Assembly: GCA_963794615.1 (NCBI GenBank)
Contig: CAWCEP010000005.1
Span: forward strand, 868,001 to 932,000
Length of the DNA: 64,000 bases
Reading direction: 5' to 3'
DNA from: Chersky-840 sp963794615
GTDB taxonomy: Bacteria; Actinomycetota; Acidimicrobiia; Acidimicrobiales; UBA8190
Within the stretch, counting starts at the first letter, position 1, and every line of letters begins with the position of its first letter. The notes under the pieces were generated by a model, which worked only from the letters and a program-made list of their open reading frames with translations, made no database searches and was not told the origin of the DNA. Positions 51,135-60,581 of the stretch are shown piece after piece. A program made the position numbers and the translations under genes.

Positions 51135-51539
51135 CTAACCGACGCCCCACCCCGGGCGCGGCGACGCACAGCCGATGCAGGTACGGGCCGCGGGTCGGGC
51201 GGCCAAGCGGTCGACCCCGACCGGGCGGCCGCATTGCTCGCATCTCCCGTAGGTGCCCGCCCGGAGCTTGGCCACCGCGTGGTCGAGGTCGCTGAGATGG
51301 GCCCCAACCGCGTCGAGGAGCGCGCCCACCTGGGCTCGTTCGAAGGCGATCGTCGATCCCTCCGGATCGTGCTCGTCGTCGATGTTGGCGTCAGAGAGGG
51401 TCCCGATGATGGCGTCGTGGTCGACGGTCATGGCCTGCATGCAGGCGTGGGTCAACGAGCGCTGCACTTCGATACGGTCGCGGGCGACCGCACCGTCGAT
51501 GTCGCTCTCTACCCCTCCCCCGGGTTCGTGGCCAGGCAC
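51135..51539 (-). CDS. DksA/TraR-type C4 zinc-finger protein
   Basis: A 134-residue protein with a helical hairpin and a C-terminal zinc finger (TYGRCEQCGRPVGVDRLAAR followed by RTCIGCA). DksA/TraR proteins bind in the RNA polymerase secondary channel, and actinobacterial relatives affect transcription. The coiled-coil tip that DksA needs cannot be judged here. GTG 51539 is preferred over ATG 51431 because a TAGTCT box lies 7 nt upstream. Confidence 0.82.
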   Translation of the reverse strand: MPGHEPGGGVESDIDGAVARDRIEVQRSLTHACMQAMTVDHDAIIGTLSDANIDDEHDPEGSTIAFERAQVGALLDAVGAHLSDLDHAVAKLRAGTYGRCEQCGRPVGVDRLAARPAARTCIGCASPRPGWGVG

Positions 51540-51546
51540 GGGACCG

Positions 51547-51552
51547 AGACTA
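51547..51552 (-). promoter_or_regulatory. -10 box for the DksA/TraR-type gene
   Basis: TAGTCT on the minus strand, 7 nt before GTG 51539; it sets the start of an otherwise open-ended frame. Confidence 0.4.
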
Positions 51553-51638
51553 CGGGGGCGCGATGGGGGCCCGCTCGCCGGGGGGTAGCCCTCGACGTTA
51601 CAATTGGGCCGGGATTGGGTGCAGGGGGGGTCCATGCC

Positions 51639-51920
51639 ATGAGGTACCTCGCAATTCCGGAGATGCCGCCACACAGTTTCTGGGCTTCGCTGAGACATCG
51701 AGGCCGGTCGGTGCCGAATTGGCACGCGGTCGCTGACACGTACCCGAAGCCGATAAAGACGCTGTGCGGTCTTTCCTATATGGCCGAGGCGCATCGCACC
51801 TGGGACCAGACGGCGTCTTCGGGCCGGTGCCCGACGTGCGACCGCCTGGCGACGACAGCCCAAAAGGCCAAAGGCGCCACGTTCATCACGGACACGGTCG
51901 TCGCCCCGAGGCGTCCCTGA
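51639..51920 (+). CDS. Small hypothetical protein with Cys pairs
   Basis: A 93-residue protein (MRYLAIPEMPPHSFWASLRH) with KTLCGLSYM and GRCPTCDRL, which may bind zinc. A TACAAT -10 box lies at 51598-51603, giving a leader of about 30 nt, and a G-rich run precedes the start as a ribosome binding site. No family is recognised. Confidence 0.5.
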   Translation: MRYLAIPEMPPHSFWASLRHRGRSVPNWHAVADTYPKPIKTLCGLSYMAEAHRTWDQTASSGRCPTCDRLATTAQKAKGATFITDTVVAPRRP

Positions 51921-52048
51921 TCCGACGCGACGTTCGGGGCCGATATCGGACCCTCCCAATCAACGGGGTTCGCGGATCGAAGAGGGTGACGCGTCGTGGC
52001 ACCGGCGCGACAGTTCCTCGTAGTCGCCAAGCATTTCGGTAGCCTGCC

Positions 52049-53272
52049 ATGGTGGATCACGCCGACGGCGAAGTGGTTTACAGCGATGGCCTTACGGGTG
52101 AGCGACGCTTCCCGGAGCAAGGTGTCCAGGCCGGGAGCGCCCCGGGCGATCGTGCGTGGCGTCCGGACGTGGAGGGGCTCAGAGCCGTAGCCGTGGCGCT
52201 CGTTCTGGCCCTGCATTTCAGTGTGCCGGGGTTTGTGGGGGGCTATGTCGGGGTCGACGTCTTCTTCGTGATCTCTGGATTCGTTATCACCGGGCTTCTG
52301 CTTCGTGAGAACAAGAACACCGGGAGAACATCGCTCACCGACTTCTATGCGCGCCGCTGCCGTCGCATCCTGCCGGCGGCCACCTTGGTCATTCTCGTTA
52401 CGGTGATCGCCACCTACGTATTGGTGGACTCCCGGTTCGGCAAGGGCAGTGCGCAAGACGGCATCTGGGCGGCTGCCTTTGCATTCAACTTTCACCACTT
52501 CTATCCGGGATGGAACCCGCTCTCCCCTTTCGACCACTACTGGTCGCTAGCGGTGGAAGAGCAGTTCTACATCGTGTACCCGATGCTGTTCCTGGCTGCG
52601 GCGAAGATCAAAGGACTGGGGTCGATCCGAGCGCGTCTCACTATCGGGCTGACCGTCGTGATCGCCGCCTCCTATGCACTGTCGATACTCCAGTCCCGAT
52701 CCGATTCCAGTTGGGCCTTCGTATCTCCCCTCACTCGTGCGTGGGAGCTTGCTCTCGGTGCTCTCGTGGCGGTGTCCACGCAGTGGTTGCTCCGGATTCC
52801 GTCGCGCTGGGCCGCGGCGTTGACATGGATAGGACTGGGGGCCATCCTCTGTTCAGTCTTCACCACAGGGGTCTCGACGAATGACTATCCGGGATGGAGA
52901 GTCGCCATCCCAGTGGTGGGGGCAGCCCTGATCATCGGGGGAGGAGTCGCCGCTCCGAAATCTGGCGTCGAATCTCTCATCGGCACATGGCCGTTCCGGT
53001 GGCTCGGGAAACGTTCGTACTCCCTGTACCTTTGGCATTGGCCGGCGCTCATCGTGGCCTCAGAGGCGGCCGGCAACGCAAGTCTTTGGAAGGTGAGGAT
53101 CCCAGCCTTCGTCGTGTCCCTGATACTGACCGTGGCGACCTACCACTGGGTTGAGAACCCCATCAGACGGTGGAAGCTGCCGTCGCGACGGATGATCGGA
53201 TTCGGTCTGGGGCTGGTCGTGGTGACGATCGTCGTGCTCTCAGCCATGATCGGGTTGACTCCGCAGCACTAG
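52049..53272 (+). CDS. Acyltransferase 3 family membrane protein
   Basis: A 407-residue protein with about ten membrane helices, of the OafA/YrhL acyltransferase type that O-acetylates surface glycans. RPDVEGLRAVAVALVLALHF (with the catalytic His), GGYVGVDVFFVISGFVITGL, FYARRCRRILPA and FDHYWSLAVEEQFYIVYPML are diagnostic. Many relatives carry a C-terminal SGNH domain. Here the protein stops after the membrane part and an SGNH hydrolase gene follows, so the two may work together. Confidence 0.92.
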   Translation: MVDHADGEVVYSDGLTGERRFPEQGVQAGSAPGDRAWRPDVEGLRAVAVALVLALHFSVPGFVGGYVGVDVFFVISGFVITGLLLRENKNTGRTSLTDFYARRCRRILPAATLVILVTVIATYVLVDSRFGKGSAQDGIWAAAFAFNFHHFYPGWNPLSPFDHYWSLAVEEQFYIVYPMLFLAAAKIKGLGSIRARLTIGLTVVIAASYALSILQSRSDSSWAFVSPLTRAWELALGALVAVSTQWLLRIPSRWAAALTWIGLGAILCSVFTTGVSTNDYPGWRVAIPVVGAALIIGGGVAAPKSGVESLIGTWPFRWLGKRSYSLYLWHWPALIVASEAAGNASLWKVRIPAFVVSLILTVATYHWVENPIRRWKLPSRRMIGFGLGLVVVTIVVLSAMIGLTPQH

Positions 53273-53436
53273 AACCAAGGCATCTCCCCCGTTCCGCGTT
53301 TGTGTCCCATGAGAACGATCGTCTGCTTGGCCAGGTTCGAGCACGGTATTGGTTGATCGAGGTGGCCTTGGTACTATCTGCCGAGAACGAGGGAGTTCCC
53401 GGCGCCGTCGCTCATGGGGACCAAGGGGGAAACGCT

Positions 53437-54441
53437 GTGAAGAAGGGCATGTTTCGGTCGATGTCTCGCGGGTTCTTGATCTTCGCGAGTCTGGCTGCCT
53501 CGGCAGGCATCGTGGCCGTACCGAACGTGAGTGGAGCCTCAGGGCCGCTGTACTACCTCTCTCTGGGCGATTCGTACTCGGTGGGGTACCAGCCCTCCCC
53601 GACTTCGGGGGCCACCAGCGGGTTCACCGCTGTGGTCGCGGCGGACAAGAACTTCCAGCTCGAGAACTTCGGTTGCGGCGGAGCTACGACGAGCTCGATT
53701 CTTACGTTCGACAACTCCTACTGCGGCGTCAACGATCCCACCAATAACCCCCACGGCTACGGTCCTGCAGCCGCCACCGATGCCGGTCCTACGTCGGTGG
53801 GTCAGACCCAGGTCCAGGCGGCCGATGCGTTCATCGCCGCCCATCGTGGGCAGATCGGGCTCATCACGGTCTCCATCGGCGGCAACGACGTCACCGCGTG
53901 CGCGGCGGCGGCGAATCCGGTCGCCTGTGTCGGCACGGTCGTTCCTGAGCTCAAGACCAATGTGACGACACTCGTGGAAGACCTGCGGAGCGCCCTGACC
54001 GCGGCCAATGGTGCCAAGGCCGGGAAGAAAGTGCCCGTCGTCGGGATCACCTACCCGGATGTGCTCCTGGGCCTGTGGGTGAACTCAGGCCCCGGAGGTA
54101 CACCGGCGAACACGCCGACCTTCCCGGCCAGTCACACCAACCAGACCTTGGCGTCCGAATCGCAGCTCGCCTTCAAGATCCTCATCAACCCCACCCTGAA
54201 GTCGGCGTATGCGTCCGGTCACGCCAAGTTCGTCGATGTCACGAAGAAGACCGGTGCCTACACCAAGCTTCTCAAGACGACGAAGATGGACATCCCTGCC
54301 CTCGGGTTGGGGACGATCACGGTCCCGAAGGCCGTGGCCGAGGTCTGCACGCTGACGTGGTATTGCCAGCTGGGGAACATCCACGCCAACGACGCGGGGT
54401 ACGAGCGCATCGGCGCCCTGATCGCGGCGGTGGTCAAATAG
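53437..54441 (+). CDS. Secreted GDSL/SGNH-family hydrolase
   Basis: A 334-residue exported esterase-like protein. The signal peptide ends near residue 36 (SMSRGFLIFASLAASAGIVA). Block I is SLGDSYSVG with Ser46, block III is ITVSIGGNDVT, and block V is GNIHANDAGYERIG with Asp and His. Six or more cysteines suggest disulfides. The GTG start has AGGGGGA about 7 nt upstream. It may remove or transfer acyl groups on envelope glycans with the upstream acyltransferase; this is an inference from position. Confidence 0.87.
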   Translation: MKKGMFRSMSRGFLIFASLAASAGIVAVPNVSGASGPLYYLSLGDSYSVGYQPSPTSGATSGFTAVVAADKNFQLENFGCGGATTSSILTFDNSYCGVNDPTNNPHGYGPAAATDAGPTSVGQTQVQAADAFIAAHRGQIGLITVSIGGNDVTACAAAANPVACVGTVVPELKTNVTTLVEDLRSALTAANGAKAGKKVPVVGITYPDVLLGLWVNSGPGGTPANTPTFPASHTNQTLASESQLAFKILINPTLKSAYASGHAKFVDVTKKTGAYTKLLKTTKMDIPALGLGTITVPKAVAEVCTLTWYCQLGNIHANDAGYERIGALIAAVVK

Positions 54442-54864
54442 CACGCCTTCGGGGTGGGACTGCGACGTAGCACCACGGCCGATCGCGAATCGGGACGGAT
54501 AGCGCGGTCCGCCTTTGGCAGACGCCACCAGTGGGGGTAGCCTCCCCCACTGGTGCGTCAAGGCGCAGGACCCACGCCTCGCACAACCCATGCCTGCCGG
54601 CGCCGGGGGGGACGCAGGGCGGATCAGCGACACGGGATGATCGAACCCGGAGGCGTCGCGTCCTTGGGACCGGAAATCGATAATGATGGGGTCATGGGAC
54701 CGGATGCTTTGGCAGGCATCGTGGGGGGATGCGACACGGGTGTCGGTCCGGTGCTCACCGACATGCATAGATGCACGGCTCCCGGCGCCGGGGCCAGCCC
54801 CAGGACGCGACCGCCTGAGCCCTGGGTGAGTGCGCTGCGACGACGTCGGACGTATTGACGCGTC
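54442..54864. other. Intergenic region with a strong hairpin
   Basis: About 420 bp with no credible gene. The hairpin at 54521-54559 is the main structure. A TATTGA box lies just before the next gene. Confidence 0.45.
54521..54559. terminator. Strong hairpin after the SGNH gene
   Basis: CACCAGTGGGGG (54526-54537) pairs perfectly with CCCCCACTGGTG (54544-54555) around a 6-nt loop; GACG and CGTC extend the stem past one bulged base. There is no T tract, but it is the most stable stem here and lies 80 bp after the stop. Confidence 0.5.
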
Positions 54865-57291
54865 GTGACCGGCCCGATCGCCTCTCCAATCTCGTCGGGA
54901 GAGCAGACCCTGGTCAAGAGCCGCTTCCGGTCTGATTCCCCAACGGCCACCGGCGGCGACGACCGCAAGGCTCGTTCGTGGGTCCGCGACGTGTGCGGGG
55001 TGGCCTGGCTTTTCGCTGTCGCCGGCGCCATCATGGCTCCCGCTCTGAGCCGCGGTGTGCATCTCGGCCCCTACGATCTCCTCTCCCTGTACGGCGTCAC
55101 CAAAGACGCAGCTGTCAATCCACACAATTGGACGCAGGGGGATCTGATCACGCTGGTGATCCCGTGGACGAAGCTGGCGTGGACGCAGGTGCATCACGGC
55201 CACCTGCCTCTATGGAATCCCTACAGCGCCCTGGGTATGCCGCTGGCATTCAATTGGCAGTCGGGTGTGTTCAGCGTCCCGACCTTGATCAGCTACCTGG
55301 TCCCGTTGCCGTTCGCCTTTGATGCCCAGGTCATGGGCACGCTTGTCCTCGCGGGGACGGGCGTGTACGTCTTCGGCCGGGTCATGCAACTCGGCGTCAT
55401 GGCGTGCGCATTCGGCGCCACCGTCTACGAGCTCAGTGGTCCGGTGATGGGGTGGCTCGGCTGGCCCCAGGCCACGACCATGGCGTGGGCGGGGTGGATG
55501 CTCGCCGCGGCGGTGCTTGCCATCCGCGGCCGGCATCGCGCCCGAGCGGTGGTCTTTCTTGCTGGTGTCGTTGCTTGTGCCATCTATGCAGGGGAACCCG
55601 ACGTGTACGGATTCCTTGGGCTGTCCCTGGTCGTCTTTGTCGCAGTGCTCTTGGCAGCGCGACGCGCCGGTTCGGCTTCGACGCGGCGATCCATCATGGA
55701 CTTGACGCTGGGTGTCGTTGCCGGCGCCGCTCTTGCTGCTCCGCTCCTCCTGCCGGGGCTCCAAGTGCTCGGCGAGTCAGACCGCAAGCTGACGACGGCG
55801 GTTGGGGACAAAGCCCTTCCCCTGCACAATCTGAGCCATGTGATCTTCTCTTCGTTCGACGGCATCCCCGTCCTCGGCAGTCAGACGTTCGGCCACGGCT
55901 TCGCCTCGCTTCTGTACACGGAGACGGCTGCCTACGTGGGGGTCATCGCGGTGGTCTTGGCCGTCGTGGCCCTCGGGGTGCGATGGCGGAAACCCGAGGT
56001 CCTGGCCCTCGGGATCGTCACGATCGTCATGGCTGCCATCGTCTTCGCCCCTCCCGTGATGAAGGTGATGATCCAGCTGCCGATCATCGGGACCAACCAC
56101 TGGCACCGAGCACTGCTGGCCCTGGCGCTCGGTCTGGCCACGCTGGCCGGTGTGGGGATGGACGTGCTCGTCCGGTCGGACACCGATCGGGCCGTACGAG
56201 GATGGGCGGCAGGCGGGTTCCTCGGCGCCGCCCTGGTCCTCGCGGCGATCTGGCTGTTCGGTCGCGGCCACCTTCCTCCTCTGGAAACCGCGACCCGATC
56301 CAAGAGCTTTCTGTGGCCGGTGATCGGTTGTGCCGTGGGCCTGGCCGTCGTCGCAGCCTTGTTCGGGCTGCCACGACAGTGGAGACCGCGACTTCCGAGC
56401 GTCGGTTGGATTGCCGGGGCGTTGCTGTTCGCCGCCGAAACGGCCTTCCTCATCACCGCCGGGTCCCCACTCATGTCGTCGAGCCCGACGTTCTTGCCGA
56501 CCACGCCCGCCGAGGTTGCCTTGCAACGGGCCGTGGGCTCTTCACTCGTCGGTTTCGGAACGAGCACCTGCTGGAATCTCGGAGGCCCGGCGCTCGGGAT
56601 CCAACCCAGCGCCAACATCGCCTTTGGTGTCCATGAGTTGGCGGTCTACGACCCCATTACGCCCGAGGCCTACTATCGAGCGTTGACGCGTGGATCGAAG
56701 AACGCCCGGCAGTTCAAGGACGTGTACACCCTGTGCCCGGTGGTCTCGACACTGGCGGAAGCTCGTCTCTACGGCGTCGGGTTCATCCTCGAGCCGCAGG
56801 GGGTCCCCGGACCACCCGGGACCGTGTTCGATCGCGAGCTGAACGACGAAGGGCTGTACCGGGTGCCAGGGGCAGCGGCCGCCACCCTGGTGCCCTTGGG
56901 CCACAGCGGGGGCTCCCCCGCCCCCGACGCCGCGGGCACGGCGGTTGACGTCAGCCATCCCGACGCGGCGTCGTGGCACCTCACCACCGACACGGCCCAG
57001 CGGGAAATGCTCCGCCTGCGCCTCACCGACGTTCCCGGCTGGCATGCCACCATCGACGGTCGACCGCTTCGCTTACAGCCCTTTACCGGCGTCATGTTCG
57101 AGGCGTCGATCCCGGGAGGTCGACACACCATCGACTTGTACTACTGGCCCGAGGCGTTCACGGCCGGCATCGCCATCGCGGTCGTCAGCGCCCTCGGCCT
57201 CATGGCCGCGTTGGTGGTAGGACGACGAATGCGTCGTCCCGGAAGCCATCCGCGACCTTCCAATGAAGCGGTCGCTCGTCTAGGGACGTGA
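54865..57291 (+). CDS. YfhO-like polytopic membrane protein
   Basis: An 808-residue protein with about 12 membrane helices and a large C-terminal soluble part. The C-terminal signature LRLTDVPGWHATIDGRPLRL with IPGGRHTIDLYYWPEAF is typical of YfhO-family proteins, which are GT-C-like and have been linked to glycosylation of envelope polymers. The loop FPWTK-like region reads LVIPWTKLAWTQVHHGHLPL. The GTG start is preceded by a TATTGA box 6 nt away. It belongs with the neighbouring envelope genes by function rather than by spacing. Confidence 0.8.
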   Translation: MTGPIASPISSGEQTLVKSRFRSDSPTATGGDDRKARSWVRDVCGVAWLFAVAGAIMAPALSRGVHLGPYDLLSLYGVTKDAAVNPHNWTQGDLITLVIPWTKLAWTQVHHGHLPLWNPYSALGMPLAFNWQSGVFSVPTLISYLVPLPFAFDAQVMGTLVLAGTGVYVFGRVMQLGVMACAFGATVYELSGPVMGWLGWPQATTMAWAGWMLAAAVLAIRGRHRARAVVFLAGVVACAIYAGEPDVYGFLGLSLVVFVAVLLAARRAGSASTRRSIMDLTLGVVAGAALAAPLLLPGLQVLGESDRKLTTAVGDKALPLHNLSHVIFSSFDGIPVLGSQTFGHGFASLLYTETAAYVGVIAVVLAVVALGVRWRKPEVLALGIVTIVMAAIVFAPPVMKVMIQLPIIGTNHWHRALLALALGLATLAGVGMDVLVRSDTDRAVRGWAAGGFLGAALVLAAIWLFGRGHLPPLETATRSKSFLWPVIGCAVGLAVVAALFGLPRQWRPRLPSVGWIAGALLFAAETAFLITAGSPLMSSSPTFLPTTPAEVALQRAVGSSLVGFGTSTCWNLGGPALGIQPSANIAFGVHELAVYDPITPEAYYRALTRGSKNARQFKDVYTLCPVVSTLAEARLYGVGFILEPQGVPGPPGTVFDRELNDEGLYRVPGAAAATLVPLGHSGGSPAPDAAGTAVDVSHPDAASWHLTTDTAQREMLRLRLTDVPGWHATIDGRPLRLQPFTGVMFEASIPGGRHTIDLYYWPEAFTAGIAIAVVSALGLMAALVVGRRMRRPGSHPRPSNEAVARLGT

Positions 57292-57370
57292 GTGTTGATC
57301 GAAGCCGTCGAATGCGGGGGCAAGCTGGCCCGTCGTGTCTCGGGCTCACGACCTCAGCCGGACTCGCCGA

Positions 57371-58013
57371 TCATCTTGAGGAAACTGCGAGCGGTAGCCG
57401 GGCATCCTTGCGAAGCGCAGCCCCGAGCATGGCGTGGACCCAGGTATCAGCGTTGAGCCAAAAGCCTTGTACGATGTTCTTCACACTCTTGTATTCCTGG
57501 TACATGTCATTCGCTGACGTCGGTATGCCACCGGCATCAGTGGCTAACCCGGCAAGGATCGTCACGTCAGGAGTTGCGGCGTCGGATGGCGGCTACATCC
57601 TTTTTGACGAAGGCTGCATAGTTCTTGGGATTCCTATCAAGGGTCTGCGCCTGGACCTGCACGACGCTCGCGTACTTTGCGGCCCCACGTCTTCCGCAAT
57701 TGTCGTTCTTGGTGCTTTCTCCGTAAGGGGCGTTTATGAACGTGATCCCATTCTCTGCTGCTAGTTGAGCTGCCAATTGCTCATAGTGGATTTGGTGGGC
57801 CTGTTCCCATGCTGGCGTATATTTCCAGACCTCGTTATCGAAAATGACCGTGGCGCCTCGTGAGATTTGACCACTCGAGACGTCCTCTGCAATTTCGAAT
57901 AGTCGGGCCGGGCCGGGGATTTGGGCGGAAGGGAGAGGTCCCGGCTCTGACGTGATCATCGCCGCGATAGGGACCGGCATGACGTTGCCGTTCTTATAGG
58001 TCTGAGGACCCAT
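57371..58013 (-). CDS. Hypothetical protein, possible enzyme fragment (frameshifted)
   Basis: About 213 residues when repaired. An extra base near 57582 splits it; removing it joins FVKKDVAAIR to AATPDVTILAGLATDAGGIP. Features include ATVIFDNEVWKYTPAWEQ and NIVQGFWLNADTW, which look like strands of a barrel or hydrolase, but I recognise no family. The reading frame stays open upstream of ATG 58013 (CQGWDMGP), so the gene may be truncated at its 5' end by the divergent gene. GC is lower than its surroundings, which may mean transfer. Confidence 0.5.
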
Positions 58014-58039
58014 ATCCCACCCTTGGCAAGTAGGCCAAG

Positions 58040-59164
58040 ATGGCCACCGAGGGGGTTTTGGTGCCAGACCAGCTTCTAGTCGACGCCGTGCCTGGTGCGA
58101 GCCAGGCCAACGCGGCTCGATCCACCTTCGTCGCCCCGATTCTTGGCGTCTATTTGGCGAGCCGGGTGATTGTCCTCGGCGTCCTGCTCGACATCTACGG
58201 CCCGCAGCGAAGCATCATCCAGCTTGCCGGCATATGGGACGGGACCTCCTATCTAAGGATCGCTGCGCACGGCTATCCGGCGGTGGTGAGGGGCCATGGC
58301 TCGTCGGTGCTTGCCTACTTTCCCCTCTACCCCCTTCTGGTTCGGGTGACCGCACCACTGGTTGGCGACAACTGGGTTGTGGCTGGGGCCACGGTGTCGC
58401 TGTTGGCCGGGGCGATCGCATGCTTGGCCGTTGGTGCCATGGCACGCGAAAGGGCGGGCACACAGGCGGGCGTACGAGCGGGTTGGCTCGTCGCGCTGGC
58501 TCCCGGGGCAGCGTTTCTCAGTCCTGCCTACGCAGAAGGTGTGGCCATCTCACTCTGCGCCATTGCTTTGATCTTGATCGACCGGCGCAATTGGCTTGTG
58601 GCTGGAATGATCGGCGGGCTGGCTACGGCCGCGGCGCCCCTCGCACTTCCCATCGTCGTCGCAGCTGGATGGGGGGCATGGCGAGCCCGGGAGCGCCGGG
58701 CATGGATCGCGCCGATCCTTGCTTCATCGGGGTTCATCTCGTATTGCCTCTACCTCTGGGTTCACGTCGGGACGCCCTTCGCCTGGTTCGGCGCCGAACG
58801 GAACGGGTGGGGACACCATTTCGATCTTTTTGCCCCATTGCAGTGGTTCACGACCTGGTCAGGAGTCACAGTCGTCGAAACGCTGTGTCTGGCGGCGGCC
58901 CTCGGTGGTCTGTGGGTGATGCATCGGGCACACGTTCCCGGCACGTGGTGGGCCTTCACCGTCCCGTTCTTGGTCTCCGTGATGTTCGACTCGGCGTTGT
59001 GGCTCACGCCGCGTCTCCTCCTGAGCGCATTTCCGTTCGTGGCCGGGGCCGCGATCGTCCTCACCGGGAAGCGGTTTCACATACTTCTTGCGTCGAGCGC
59101 CGCGGTGATGGCATTGGTGGTTGTTGGGTACACCTCGTTCGCAGGCTTCGTCTATCGGCCCTGA
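58040..59164 (+). CDS. PIG-V/Gpi18-like mannosyltransferase family protein
   Basis: A 374-residue GT-C membrane protein with about ten helices. The luminal signature GIWDGTSYLRIAAHGYPAVV with an Asp and YFPLYPLLVR is shared with PIG-V mannosyltransferases, which use polyprenyl-phosphate mannose. In actinobacteria such proteins are likely to modify envelope glycolipids or proteins. ATG 58040 lies 26 bp from the start of the divergent gene. Confidence 0.8.
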   Translation: MATEGVLVPDQLLVDAVPGASQANAARSTFVAPILGVYLASRVIVLGVLLDIYGPQRSIIQLAGIWDGTSYLRIAAHGYPAVVRGHGSSVLAYFPLYPLLVRVTAPLVGDNWVVAGATVSLLAGAIACLAVGAMARERAGTQAGVRAGWLVALAPGAAFLSPAYAEGVAISLCAIALILIDRRNWLVAGMIGGLATAAAPLALPIVVAAGWGAWRARERRAWIAPILASSGFISYCLYLWVHVGTPFAWFGAERNGWGHHFDLFAPLQWFTTWSGVTVVETLCLAAALGGLWVMHRAHVPGTWWAFTVPFLVSVMFDSALWLTPRLLLSAFPFVAGAAIVLTGKRFHILLASSAAVMALVVVGYTSFAGFVYRP

Positions 59165-59213
59165 AGCAAGTGTCCAGTTCCATTCGGGGGGCCGTCCTGC
59201 GATCATTGCGGTG

Positions 59214-60001
59214 ATGACTGACTGGACCACGACCCTCACGCTCCCGGGTGATGCCCCCACGGTTGTCGAGTTGCACATTGCTGTGCACACCGGGGACGTC
59301 GACCTGGTGAGACGTCTCCTCTGATCGCACCCGAGCTGGCCAGGGCGCGATGTTCGGCCCGGGGCAGTACAGGTACCGCACTGCATTTCGTGACAGATTG
59401 GCCCGGGTACTTCCCGAACGGTCCGGATATCGTCCATCTGTTGGTCGACTCCGGAGCCGACCCGAATGCGCTCACGACGGGAGGCGGCTCGGAAACGCCG
59501 GGGCCCGGCTCCGAGACGCCTCTGCACTATGCGGCGAGCAGCGATGACGTCGACGTCGCGGCCGCACTCATCGATCGAGGTGCCGATCTTGAGACACCCG
59601 ACGGATCGATTGGGACGCCGCTCGACAATGCCGTTGGCTACGCCTGCTGGCACGTCGCTCGTCTTCTTGTGGGGCGAGGCGCCTCAGTGGACAAGCTCAG
59701 GCACGCAGCCGCGCTCGGCATGTTGTCTCGCATGGAGGAACTCCTTCGCGAGGAGCCAAGTTCCGAAGATGCATCACAAGCCTTCTGGCACGCCTGCGCC
59801 GGCGGTCAGCGCCGAGCAGCCGAGCGCTTGCTGGGCGCTGGCGCCGATCTCAGCTGGGAACCCGACTATGGACAGGGCACAGCACTGGATGCAGCTACTG
59901 GCCTGGGGACCCGACAGGAGAACGTGATCAGCTGGCTCCGTGATCAGGCGCTTCCCGCGCCGCCTTGGCGGGGACGCTCACGTCGGGCTGGGGAGATTTG
60001 A
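59214..60001 (+). CDS. Ankyrin-repeat protein (frameshifted)
   Basis: About 262 residues when repaired. It starts MTDWTTTLTLPGDAPTVVEL. Ankyrin repeats are visible as ELHIAVHTGDVDLVRRLL, HLLVDSGADPNALT, TPLHYAASSDDVDVAAALID and TPLDNAVGYACWHVARLLV. A base is missing near 59321, after VRRLL; repairing it gives APELARARCSARGSTGTALH and continues in the long downstream frame. The last codons and stop lie inside the tRNA-Pro fragment, so the original C-terminus may have been changed by the integration there. It is probably a cytosolic protein-binding adaptor. Confidence 0.7.
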
Positions 60002-60025
60002 ACTCCCGACCTCTTGACCCCCAGG
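59981..60025 (-). other. 3' half of a tRNA-Pro(GGG) gene, candidate attachment site
   Basis: Read on the minus strand: CTGGGGGTCAAG is the anticodon loop (GGG) and 3' anticodon stem, AGGTC the variable loop, GGGAGTTCAAATCTCCC the T arm, and CAGCCCG plus A the 3' acceptor strand and discriminator. The 5' half is absent. Integrases of mobile elements often use exactly this part of a tRNA gene as their attachment core. Confidence 0.75.
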
Positions 60026-60371
60026 CACTCTTGAACACAGTCTGTGGTAGTCCTGACTCCTCCCCCATCGGCAAAAGTCGCAGCTTGGAGCGTGTTTGAC
60101 CCGTCCTCGGTCACCGGTAGTAGTAACCGATAGTCCCCAGATTCAGGGCCATTGGCTACCACTTTTGGCTACCACTGCCGAGTGCCTGACCTCTTGACTA
60201 CCCGCTCAGGAGGTCAACAACGACGCTAGCCCCGGTAGAGTCCCGCATCAGGGAACCGAGCAGGCTCCCCCAGCGTCCGTGCCACCCTTGACTACGGATC
60301 GTCGGTCAGGAGCCTCTTCAGCCCCTCTCTGAGCGCTCGCCGTAATGCAGCTCGATTTGGCACGTTCCAAT
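60026..60371. other. Gene-free stretch with arm-site-like repeats
   Basis: No ORF with coding character. Direct repeats occur: TTGGCTACCACT twice (60152-60163 and 60165-60176), and GACCTCTTGAC at 60008-60018 inside the tRNA fragment and again at 60188-60198. Confidence 0.5.
60152..60176. repeat. Tandem 12-bp direct repeat beside the tRNA fragment
   Basis: TTGGCTACCACT occurs twice with one base between. Position and form match arm-type binding sites of tyrosine integrases, but no integrase gene is in the window. Confidence 0.5.
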
Positions 60372-60557
60372 TCATTGCCATCGGACCGTGCCGTCCCGCG
60401 TGGGGACGAGCTTCATCCCGCTAGCTTGAGCCAGAGCGGCGGCATCCACCTGAGTACCTGGGATTCGCTTCGACGCGCCGTCGGCATACTCCAGTTCGTA
60501 CCAGTCGGGCCGGTACGGGTACCAGACAATGCTGAAGATCTGTCGCTGGGTGTTCAT
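60372..60557 (-). CDS. Small hypothetical protein
   Basis: A 61-residue protein (MNTQRQIFSIVWYPYRPDWY) with alternating hydrophobic residues, probably a small beta domain. It follows the next gene upstream by 24 bp on the same strand. No family is recognised. It lies in the inferred integrated element. Confidence 0.45.
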   Translation of the reverse strand: MNTQRQIFSIVWYPYRPDWYELEYADGASKRIPGTQVDAAALAQASGMKLVPTRDGTVRWQ

Positions 60558-60581
60558 CGGGGCGAGGTCGACGTAGATGCC

